Below, piece by piece: positions 47,182 through 57,159 of a stretch of 64,000 bases of DNA. Source of the DNA: Litoreibacter roseus (GTDB taxonomy: Bacteria > Pseudomonadota > Alphaproteobacteria > Rhodobacterales > Rhodobacteraceae); contig NZ_BLJE01000002.1 of NCBI RefSeq assembly GCF_009811795.1, forward strand, positions 806,001 through 870,000, read 5' to 3'. The position numbers and the translations under genes were made by a program. Numbering within the stretch: position 1 is the stretch's first letter; each line of letters opens with the position of its first letter. The notes beneath the pieces were generated by a model. That model searched no databases. It saw only the letters and a program-made list of their open reading frames with translations, and had not been told where the DNA came from.

Positions 47182-48072
47182 ATGCACTTACAATGGCTCG
47201 ACGATGTTCTTGTACTGCTTGAGGAGGGCAACCTGTCCCGGGCTGCCGCGCGCCGAAACATCACGCAGCCCGCATTTTCAAGGCGGATCCGTGGGTTCGA
47301 GGATTGGTTGGGGGTGGATATTCTGGAGCGCCGCACCAATCGGGTGGAGATCAGCCAAGCGCTTGTGTCCAACGAGGGGGAGATCCGGGCACTGATTGCC
47401 CGGCTCAGAGAGTTGCGTACAAAAATCAGGCATTTTGAGGAAAACAGGAGCACATTGGCGATCGCTGCGCAGCACGCACCAGCCTGCTCAACGTTTCCCG
47501 ACATGGCGTTGCGCGCGAGGTCCCGGTTCCCGGGTATTCAGTTCCGCATTCGCGCTGGCAACCTAAATGATTGCGTGTCCCTGTTTCTGCGAGGCGATAC
47601 CAGCATGTTGTTATGCTATGAGGCAGAAAGCGTAGGACCGCTTCAATTCGGTCCCGCAATCCAGCGCGGGCTGTGGGGAAACGACTACCTGATCCCGGTC
47701 GTTGGCGGCGCGTTGCGCTACAAGGTCAGAGATTCTGGCGATATTGCCAACGACACACCGGCGATCGTCTATCCAGAAGACAGCTACTTTGGCCAAGTGC
47801 TCCAGAAAAACGAGCGCGCTTTCGGCACATCTGGTTTCAGCGCAAACCCGTTCAGTGTGATGGCATTCTCAAGTGGCACGCGGGAGTTGGTTCTAAAGGG
47901 CCTGGGCGTCGGTTGGCTTCCTTTCAGCATGGCGCATCAAGAGATCGAAAGCGGGGCGTTGATTTCGCTGGCTCATCGGTACGGCAAGGAGGCACTTCAA
48001 GTCGCAATCTATGCAGACACAAAGGTCGAAATGGCAAAATCGCTGATGAAGGTCTGGATAAACGAAGTATAG
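47182..48072 (+). CDS. LysR-family regulator, probable controller of the cuyA operon
   Basis: 296 aa. N-terminal winged helix-turn-helix (LQWLDDVLVLLEEGNLSRAA ... NITQPAFSRRIRGFEDWLG) and a C-terminal periplasmic-binding-type effector domain. It is divergent from cuyA, the classical layout for a LysR protein that senses a pathway metabolite. The inducer is likely the imported compound or cysteate; this is inference. Confidence 0.9.
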   Translation: MHLQWLDDVLVLLEEGNLSRAAARRNITQPAFSRRIRGFEDWLGVDILERRTNRVEISQALVSNEGEIRALIARLRELRTKIRHFEENRSTLAIAAQHAPACSTFPDMALRARSRFPGIQFRIRAGNLNDCVSLFLRGDTSMLLCYEAESVGPLQFGPAIQRGLWGNDYLIPVVGGALRYKVRDSGDIANDTPAIVYPEDSYFGQVLQKNERAFGTSGFSANPFSVMAFSSGTRELVLKGLGVGWLPFSMAHQEIESGALISLAHRYGKEALQVAIYADTKVEMAKSLMKVWINEV

Positions 48073-48279
48073 CAAAGGGTTTTGCGTATAAAGACCAGGC
48101 TTCCGCAAAGCTCGGTCTCTCTTCGTCCTCTAGAAGACGGGGTGGAAAAGAACGCCAAGTTCCGGCTCTGGTTCAATGCAGAGAGTAAGGAACGTCTCAG
48201 CTGACTGGGTCTTCCATCGAATGCAGTTGGCCCGTTGCCTGAGAAAAGTCATTTTTTTGAAAAATAACATGGCGCAGAT

Positions 48280-49674
48280 ATGCATCTAAATGTGGTTCGT
48301 CTTTTGGATCACCTCATGCGCAACGATTGGAGAACGGTCTTGGCTGCTATGGAGCACCTGTATCGCTACGCCAGTTCTTCGCGGCTGGCACCTGTCGCAA
48401 GCGGGGCGAACTTGCGATTGGCTGCGGAGACGACAGAAAAGCCTTGTTTTTTCGAAGGTGACCTGAATGATCCCTTGATTTCAGCCCAGTGTTTGCGGGC
48501 TGTGTCGGAACTGGTGGGCACCCGTTTCTATGTTCCGCCGTCTATGCTGGCCCGCATCTTACGGGAGGCGGATCCGGTCGTGACTGTCGCAGAGGATGTC
48601 CTTAGGTTTGAGGGGTTTTCCGCATGCTGTAGCACTTATATCCGCCATGACATCGACGCAGGCGGGTTTTCGGCGAAGCGTGTGAGGTCCGGGACTGTGA
48701 ATGTCGATTTCCGGGACGAGATGCGCGCCGCGCTTGCCGATGTCCGAGCAAATGAGCGGCTGCAGATGACCATTTCATCTGATGCTTTGGCGATCGATCA
48801 TCGCGAGGATCATGTCATTGAACGGAAAGTCCCGCTTCCCGTGCGATGGGTTAAGGGCTTTGCGGAAGTGCAGGCGCATCAGGCGGGGATGGCACATGCG
48901 ATCTGTCTCGGCAGAATTGCCGCGCAGCGCTTTCTGCGCGGTCTGCCGTGTGCGGCGTCAAACCGGCCGCAATGGGTTGTCGCACATGCCGCGTCTGCGC
49001 GTTTGTCCACACGCGAGGTCGACGGCGCGGTGAAGATTGCAGGAACACAACGACTTCGCATTCTCGAACGGCTGGCCAACCATGCCGAGCAGCTTGATGT
49101 GTATTTCAACCCGTCTCGGGGAAGTTCTGCGTGGGTTCTGCGGTTTGGATCGCAGCGCCTGACAGTAGTGCTCAATGCCGAACCTTGGCGCGGGTTTTCG
49201 GGTGATGGGCAAGTCCTGAGCGACCTCGTGTCCCCAGGCGACACCAGCATGTCTGACCTTAGGGCCCAACTGCATTGGCAATCGGTGCTGAACCGAGATG
49301 ATCTTGCCCGGAAATGCGACCTAACGGTCGCGCAGGTTGATAAAGGATTGGCCCAATTCGCGGCATCTGGCCTTCTTGGGTATGATCTACAGCGAGCGCG
49401 CTATTTCCATCGGGTATTGCCGTTTGATCTGAAACAACTTGAGGCGATGAACCCCCGTCTGGAAAGTGCACGCAAATTGGTTCACGCAGGTGCCGTCACC
49501 TGCATGTCTGATGAGGGTGCAGACGTGATCAGCAATGATGTTGTGCATCGCGTTCGCAAAGTGTCAGGCGAACTTACCTGTACATGCCCTTGGTTCGCCA
49601 AACATCGAGTAGACCGTGGACCTTGCAAGCATATGCTTGCTGTCGAAATGCAAGCGGATGTCGATTATGGATAG
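48280..49674 (+). CDS. SWIM zinc-finger protein
   Basis: 464 aa. The only recognised motif is a C-terminal SWIM zinc finger with Cys434, Cys436, Cys449 and His451 (CTC...PCKH), a fold that binds DNA or protein. A helix-turn-helix-like stretch (VLNRDDLARKCDLTVAQVDKGLAQ) lies around residues 345-370. It overlaps the next gene, a ~910-residue repeat protein, and such pairs recur in other bacteria, often with MoxR ATPase and vWA genes. Neither is present here. The function is unknown. Confidence 0.8.
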   Translation: MHLNVVRLLDHLMRNDWRTVLAAMEHLYRYASSSRLAPVASGANLRLAAETTEKPCFFEGDLNDPLISAQCLRAVSELVGTRFYVPPSMLARILREADPVVTVAEDVLRFEGFSACCSTYIRHDIDAGGFSAKRVRSGTVNVDFRDEMRAALADVRANERLQMTISSDALAIDHREDHVIERKVPLPVRWVKGFAEVQAHQAGMAHAICLGRIAAQRFLRGLPCAASNRPQWVVAHAASARLSTREVDGAVKIAGTQRLRILERLANHAEQLDVYFNPSRGSSAWVLRFGSQRLTVVLNAEPWRGFSGDGQVLSDLVSPGDTSMSDLRAQLHWQSVLNRDDLARKCDLTVAQVDKGLAQFAASGLLGYDLQRARYFHRVLPFDLKQLEAMNPRLESARKLVHAGAVTCMSDEGADVISNDVVHRVRKVSGELTCTCPWFAKHRVDRGPCKHMLAVEMQADVDYG

Positions 49675-52405
49675 TACCTTAGACGCGGACCGGCTGACCG
49701 AGATCATCAAGAGTGGCTCCCCGGCTGAATGCATCAAGTACTTGGCGCCGCACGGTCCCAAAGAACGTCGCGCGCTGTCGAAAACCGCAGTGGCCTTGTT
49801 CAAGGATGGACAAAACGCGTACTTCAATTCCGCCTCCTCTGGGAATGACGTTCGTATTGACAACGCACGTGTAGCGGTTTTCGCGACCGCATCATTGTCG
49901 CAAATGAAGTCTTGTGGATGGTATGTCATCTTGTCCAAGGATCTTCTGCTCGAGACAGTGAGGCAGTTTCAACCTGATTGGTTGAACGACTGGGTTCAAC
50001 ATATGCTTGATGACAGTCCGCATCACTTTCAGAAACTGCACTGGCTCTGGGCGGCGGACCTGTGCGAAAAGCCCTCTGGCGATGGCTACATGCTGGGTGT
50101 GATGATTGCACCGATGCATGTCCATTGGCCGAAGGGCAGTTCCAACGATGCGAAGGGTCTCGTTGACGAGAAGCGGGACGCATTTCTCCGTGATCTTTGG
50201 CGACTCTTCGAAGTGGAGGGCAGCAGCGAGTTCAACCTCGCCGGTATTGCCAAATATGCGAATGGACAAGATCCGTGGGCGGAGGATTTACGTGATCTCA
50301 GCGAGGCGGGCTGGATGGATCGGGACGCGCTGCTTGATGCAGCGCTCGACGCTCTGGCCCGGGATTTCGTGCAATTCCGCGCCGGATGGTTTTCGCGGTT
50401 TTACCTGTTCATGGAGCCAACATTGGACGAACAATTGGCGCGCAAGGATCGCTTTTTGCGGCTGCTTGGCAGCGCAAACCCACCTACAGTGTCATTCGCG
50501 CTGAAAGCCATCAAGCAGATCGACAAGGCAAACCCGATCCCCGAAGCGGAAATTTTGGCGGCAATTGTGCCGGTTCTACAGGCCCGACAGAAGGGCACCG
50601 TCATTCTGGGTCTTCGCCTGGTCGGGGCTGCTGTCAAACGGGCACCGGACCGCCGCCGCGCCGCTCTGGATGTTATCCTTGGCGCGCTGATCCATGAAGC
50701 TGCCGATGTTCAGGCCATGGCGCTGGACATGCTTGACACCTTTGGCATCGCGGACCACCCGGACCTGCGTGAGGTATTGAGCGGCTACGTCAACGGTCTT
50801 GCCCCGTCGTTGCGGGAGCGTGCCGCTGACTTATGTGGCGGTGAGGTCGACCGGCCACCAGAAGCAGAAATGCATACTGCCTATGCCCCGACGTCGCTCC
50901 AGCCGATTGTTGACTATGATGCGTTCATCACCGAATTTCTCCATGCGCTGGAGGACACGAGTGATCCATTAAGGGTCGAATTGCTGATTGACGGTCTGGC
51001 GCGCTACGGTGCGGATCTACCTCCTGATTTTGACAGGATTGTCAGTCCGTTGGCGAAGCGTGCGGAACAAATCCTGAAATCTGCAAACGACACAACACTG
51101 AGGGTCGGCCTCGCCCAACTCGCCCTGTGCTACTGCAGGCAAAGCCCGCCGAAGCTGCCAGAGCGGCTGCTGTTTGGAAGCATGGTTTCTCTCGGATGGT
51201 CACACAAAAGTACTTCTCTGGGGTCTGAAAGTTTCGTCACCCTATTCATGCGACGCAACAATGACGTCCTGGCGCAAGTACAGCAAGGCTTGCGGCTGCC
51301 GCTACTCTGTCGCCCTACAGATGATCGCGGGTTCGTTTCTGCCGACGCTTTGTCGGATCTGGTGTCGGCTTACGAGGATGCAGGCGTCTCGCCTAGCCCG
51401 TATGATTTGAGTTTGGCGCTGATGCGTTTGGCGCCCGAAGGACGCGAAGACACGCTGAAGGATCTCAAGCCAAGCTGCGAGGTTACCCGCGCGCTTCGTT
51501 TCGCTTTGGGCGGGCCGTTGGAGATCGGGTCCGGCGACGCAGATTGGCTGTGGGTCGCCGCGGCAGCAGGGCGTATCCCGCGCGTTGATGTGCCCCAAAT
51601 CGCTGAGCTTGCTCAGGTCAAAGCGCCTGATGTCGGGCTTTGCGCCAAATACACAGTCTCGATTTCATCGCACACCCTCGACGTCTATACCTATCCGGAG
51701 GTGAGTGTGAAAACATCGCCCCGCATCACGGAAAGGCCACCCGATACTTATCTGACCAGCCTTTTTCATTTAACCACCGCTGGCGATTTTTCCGGCTCTA
51801 TCTGCGGGCATAGTGCTGATGAAATTCGATGGTCTTCATTGGTTTGGCCCCAAAACCTTCGACCTTTCTTTATGCAGGGGTCGCAGGTTTTTGACCCTGA
51901 TCAGAAACTCTCAAATTCGCCCTACGCCGCGTTTCTTGAGCCTATGCTCATGCCGTATGTGTCCCTCGATGATACCGGCACCTTGCTTCTGGCGCAGTCG
52001 CTGGGTGGGACGGATCCCGCCGTGCGCAGTTTGGCGATCGATGTGCTGATTGCCACCATTACCGAAGATCGGCTTGCGCCCGATGTCTTCGCCAAGGTGA
52101 CGATTGATCTGATCGCGCAGGCGTTTTTGCCTGCAGCGCGGTGGACTCGTGCCTTTGGTGAGGTTGCTGGCATATCCCGTCAGCATGCAGTCTTCATCTG
52201 CAATGTGGTCACACGGATGATGCGGTTCGACGCCACGGAGCCACCGCGCGATATCGGCGGTTTGGTGGAACTCCTGTTCGAGTTGCATGTGGAAACTGGA
52301 GCAACGCTTGTTGATCCGGAGGCACGTGCTTGTCTGGGTTCAGTTACCGCTGGCGGCAAGCTGGGCAAGTTCGCTAAGCGGCTGCTGTCTCACCAGCAGT
52401 CCTAG
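49667..52405 (+). CDS. Large helical-repeat protein paired with SWIM protein (DUF6493-like)
   Basis: 912 aa from the ATG at 49667 (an in-frame ATG at 49658 is possible). The N-terminal block (IIKSGSPAECIKYLAPHGPKERRAL style) and the repeated helical units with ILAAIVPVLQARQKG and RRAALDVILGAL look like HEAT-type repeats. From memory this resembles DUF6493, encoded next to SWIM proteins in actinobacteria. No catalytic motif and no membrane segment is seen. It overlaps the SWIM gene by 8 nt, so the two are made together and probably interact. Confidence 0.72.
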   Translation: MDSTLDADRLTEIIKSGSPAECIKYLAPHGPKERRALSKTAVALFKDGQNAYFNSASSGNDVRIDNARVAVFATASLSQMKSCGWYVILSKDLLLETVRQFQPDWLNDWVQHMLDDSPHHFQKLHWLWAADLCEKPSGDGYMLGVMIAPMHVHWPKGSSNDAKGLVDEKRDAFLRDLWRLFEVEGSSEFNLAGIAKYANGQDPWAEDLRDLSEAGWMDRDALLDAALDALARDFVQFRAGWFSRFYLFMEPTLDEQLARKDRFLRLLGSANPPTVSFALKAIKQIDKANPIPEAEILAAIVPVLQARQKGTVILGLRLVGAAVKRAPDRRRAALDVILGALIHEAADVQAMALDMLDTFGIADHPDLREVLSGYVNGLAPSLRERAADLCGGEVDRPPEAEMHTAYAPTSLQPIVDYDAFITEFLHALEDTSDPLRVELLIDGLARYGADLPPDFDRIVSPLAKRAEQILKSANDTTLRVGLAQLALCYCRQSPPKLPERLLFGSMVSLGWSHKSTSLGSESFVTLFMRRNNDVLAQVQQGLRLPLLCRPTDDRGFVSADALSDLVSAYEDAGVSPSPYDLSLALMRLAPEGREDTLKDLKPSCEVTRALRFALGGPLEIGSGDADWLWVAAAAGRIPRVDVPQIAELAQVKAPDVGLCAKYTVSISSHTLDVYTYPEVSVKTSPRITERPPDTYLTSLFHLTTAGDFSGSICGHSADEIRWSSLVWPQNLRPFFMQGSQVFDPDQKLSNSPYAAFLEPMLMPYVSLDDTGTLLLAQSLGGTDPAVRSLAIDVLIATITEDRLAPDVFAKVTIDLIAQAFLPAARWTRAFGEVAGISRQHAVFICNVVTRMMRFDATEPPRDIGGLVELLFELHVETGATLVDPEARACLGSVTAGGKLGKFAKRLLSHQQS

Positions 52406-52453
52406 GCTTGATGTCGGCAGCACGCCTGGAACTCTGGGCTTTGTAACGTACTG

Positions 52454-53362
52454 CTACGCTAAGACAGTTTCTGCCTTTTGGCCCAAGCCTTTGACGATAG
52501 TCCCGATTTGCATGAATTGATCTGACAGGGGGTTCGTCTTGCGCCAGACCATTCCAACCACACGGGAAGGGCTTGGGGCAGGAAACCGTGAAACCGCAAC
52601 GTCGGCAGACCGTGTTTCTAGACCAAGCGCCATTTCCGGGATGAGCGTGACGCCCATACCCGCATCGACCATCTGCACAAGTGTGGATAAAGAACTGCCT
52701 TCCATCATCTGCCGTGGTTGAGCTTCGGTAAACTTGCAAAACGAGAGCGCTTGATCGCGGAAGCAGTGCCCCTCTTCGAGCAGAAGCAGGCGCATCGCTT
52801 GAAGCTTTTCGGGGCTTGGTACTGGTTTTCCCGCGTCCTCAGATGGCCGCACCAATAAGAAGTCTTCCTCGAAAAGAGCGAACTCCTGTAGGGCCGGTTC
52901 AGAAATTGGCAGCGCCACAATCGCAAGGTCTAGCCGTGCCTCAAGCAAATCTTCAATTAGAGATCGGGTGACGGACTCCCGCAACTCTACGTCGAGTGCT
53001 GGGAATCGCGTTGATAAGGCCTTTACGATATCGGGTAGAAGGTAAGGTGCGATGGTCGGGATGACGCCAAGCCTGAGCCGGCCCGCAAGTGGTCCCCGCG
53101 ACGCGCGAACAAGTTCTTCCAGCTCATCAATCCCAAGCAGGATCGTCCGAGTTCTAAGCACGAAATCCTCGCCCAGGGGTGTCAATCGTATCTGTCGGGA
53201 GCCGCGTTCGACCAGTGGGGCGCCGACCATTGCCTCCAATTCTTTGATCTGTAACGAAAGCGCGGGCTGGGTGATTGCGCAGGCTTCTGCCGCCCGACCA
53301 AAGTGCCCGTGCCGCGCGAGCGCATCCAAATAACGTAGCTGTTTTAGGGTCAAACCAATCAT
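52454..53362 (-). CDS. oxyR: Hydrogen-peroxide-responsive regulator OxyR
   Basis: 302 aa LysR protein with the two redox cysteines of OxyR in place, Cys200 and Cys209 (EEGHCFRDQALSFC), which form a disulfide on oxidation. The N-terminal helix-turn-helix (HFGRAAEACAITQPALSLQI) binds DNA. It is divergent from katG, the standard layout and a strong functional argument. Confidence 0.95.
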   Translation of the reverse strand: MIGLTLKQLRYLDALARHGHFGRAAEACAITQPALSLQIKELEAMVGAPLVERGSRQIRLTPLGEDFVLRTRTILLGIDELEELVRASRGPLAGRLRLGVIPTIAPYLLPDIVKALSTRFPALDVELRESVTRSLIEDLLEARLDLAIVALPISEPALQEFALFEEDFLLVRPSEDAGKPVPSPEKLQAMRLLLLEEGHCFRDQALSFCKFTEAQPRQMMEGSSLSTLVQMVDAGMGVTLIPEMALGLETRSADVAVSRFPAPSPSRVVGMVWRKTNPLSDQFMQIGTIVKGLGQKAETVLA

Positions 53363-55656
<2,294 letters not shown>

Positions 55657-55664
55657 ACGCTTTC

Positions 55665-55691
55665 CGCTCGGGCGGCCTAGCTGCCCGAGCG
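55665..55691 (+). terminator. Hairpin after katG
   Basis: CGCTCGGGC (55665-55673) pairs perfectly with GCCCGAGCG (55683-55691) around a 9-nt loop, nine bases after the katG stop. No U run follows, so it may act as a factor-assisted terminator or a 3'-end stabiliser. Confidence 0.55.
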
Positions 55692-55732
55692 CTCATGGCT
55701 GAAAAAACTCACCGCCGGGATGTCATAGAAAG

Positions 55733-56170
55733 TTACGGTATTCCAACAAAGCGCGCAAAGGCCCGGCGAAACCCATGTCCCGGTGAATAGCCAACTGCTC
55801 TGGCCGCTGCACTGACAGACTGCCGTTCGGACAAAAGAACCTGCGCGCGTGCCATGCGCCAGCCTGTTTGGAACTGATGTGGGGTCAGACCCGTCGCGGT
55901 TTGAAAGGCTCGATGGAAGGTGAAGAGGCTCATGGCCGCGATACCAGCAAGATCCGACAGCACCAGATTATCCGCTACATGAGCGTCGAGAAAATCGATC
56001 ACGCGGGACAGGCGGGCAGGGTCAAGGGAATGGTCATTCACGCGCGGCACGTGCCCGCCAAACCGGGTCAGCACGAGATGCCGGGTCATACCACGCGCCA
56101 ATTCATCAAGCTCCAGCGATGACATTTGCAAGCCGCCGCGCCCTGCCGCCCTCATGCGTATGGCAAAGGC
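55733..56170 (-). pseudogene. Remnant of an AraC-family regulator (C-terminal half)
   Basis: The frame runs 55733-56284 (183 codons), but only the part from about 56170 leftward is AraC-like: a linker, then the DNA-binding domain (DAHVADNLVLSDLAGIAAMS, FHRAFQTATGLTPHQF, AARAVGYSPGHGFRRAFARF). The ligand-binding half is missing and the C-terminus stops a few residues short. The right end abuts an SDR remnant on the opposite strand, as if one deletion removed the start of both genes. Confidence 0.7.
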
Positions 56171-56199
56171 ATGAAATACACCGCCGGTCACTGACCGGC

Positions 56200-56720
56200 A
56201 ATGCACCTCTGGCTGAAATTGAGACCGCTGATTTCGACGACGTATGGGCCACAAATACGCGCGGGATGGTTTTCTATCGATCAAGCATCAGGTCCCGTCG
56301 ATGCTGCGGAATGACCCGTGGCGGCGAGGTGCTGTTAGCGGTGTGATCATCAATAATTCATCTGTCTCTGCGCACGGTGGGTTCCCTACAATCAGCCCCT
56401 ATTCGGTTAGCAAACACGGTGTCTTAGGCCTGACCCGACGCGCGTCCATGGACTATGGCGGGCTTGGCATCAGGGTCGTGGGTATCGCACCGGGCGGTGT
56501 AGACACGCCAATGCGGCGTGCGTCAATCGAAGCACAGGGTCGAGATCCGGATGAAGCGCAGGCCCTGAACATGAGCCATCGCACCAATACGCCGGATGAA
56601 ATGGCCGACGTTGTCATGTTTCTCGCCACCGATGCTGCATCTTCGCTGCAGGGCACAGATCTTGACGTGACCATGGGGATGTTGACCGGGCCGTTCGCGC
56701 CGCCGAACCGAAATTCCTAA
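56200..56720 (+). pseudogene. Remnant of a short-chain dehydrogenase (frameshifted, N-terminus lost)
   Basis: SDR sequence begins at about 56203 (APLAEIETADFDDVWATNTR), downstream of where the cofactor-binding half should be. It changes frame near 56275 (two bases extra or one missing) and continues to 56720 with VIINNSSVSAHGG, catalytic YSVSKHG, and GIRVVGIAPGGVDTPM. No Rossmann glycine motif is present, so it cannot be a working enzyme. Confidence 0.8.
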
Positions 56721-57159
56721 AACCATAAAAGCTCGGCGGAGCAAACGTCACGAGCACTGGTGAGATCGAGAAAGAACCATAGCGTCGTTCTATTTTGACA
56801 GCTGGTATCCTCGCGCCGGTTGTGGCTGGGTTACTGTGTCCCGTAGTGTTCCTCAAAGCACCGCTGCGCGCGAGTCCTGTGGTTCGCTCACAGAGATTTC
56901 AATCCAACAGTGGCAGGACTGCATTGATGTCAACCTCGTCGGGGTCGGGTCTGGTACCCTTCGCACGTGGTGAGCTGCAAGTATACCTTGCCGCAAGACT
57001 GCATCAGAGTACGCACCGCTCAGACCTTGTTAAGACTTGCGAGATTAAGCATCAGTCAGCTTGATACCTATATGCCAAATGCTAGCTGGCTCATTGGCGC
57101 GCTGCAGATATAATGAAGCGCAAGCAAGCAACAGAACCAGAAGCGCGACAGGGCATACT
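56721..57159. other. Spacer upstream of the phytochrome gene
   Basis: About 440 bases. A frame at 56795-57064 (89 codons) looks random after a short hydrophobic start, and the phytochrome frame is open from 57061 without coding character. The phytochrome promoter must lie here; no clear motif is visible. Confidence 0.4.

Noticed and set aside
56795-57064. 89-codon frame upstream of the phytochrome gene
   Set aside because: Only a short hydrophobic start; the rest is Ser/Arg-rich with no family and no good ribosome site.
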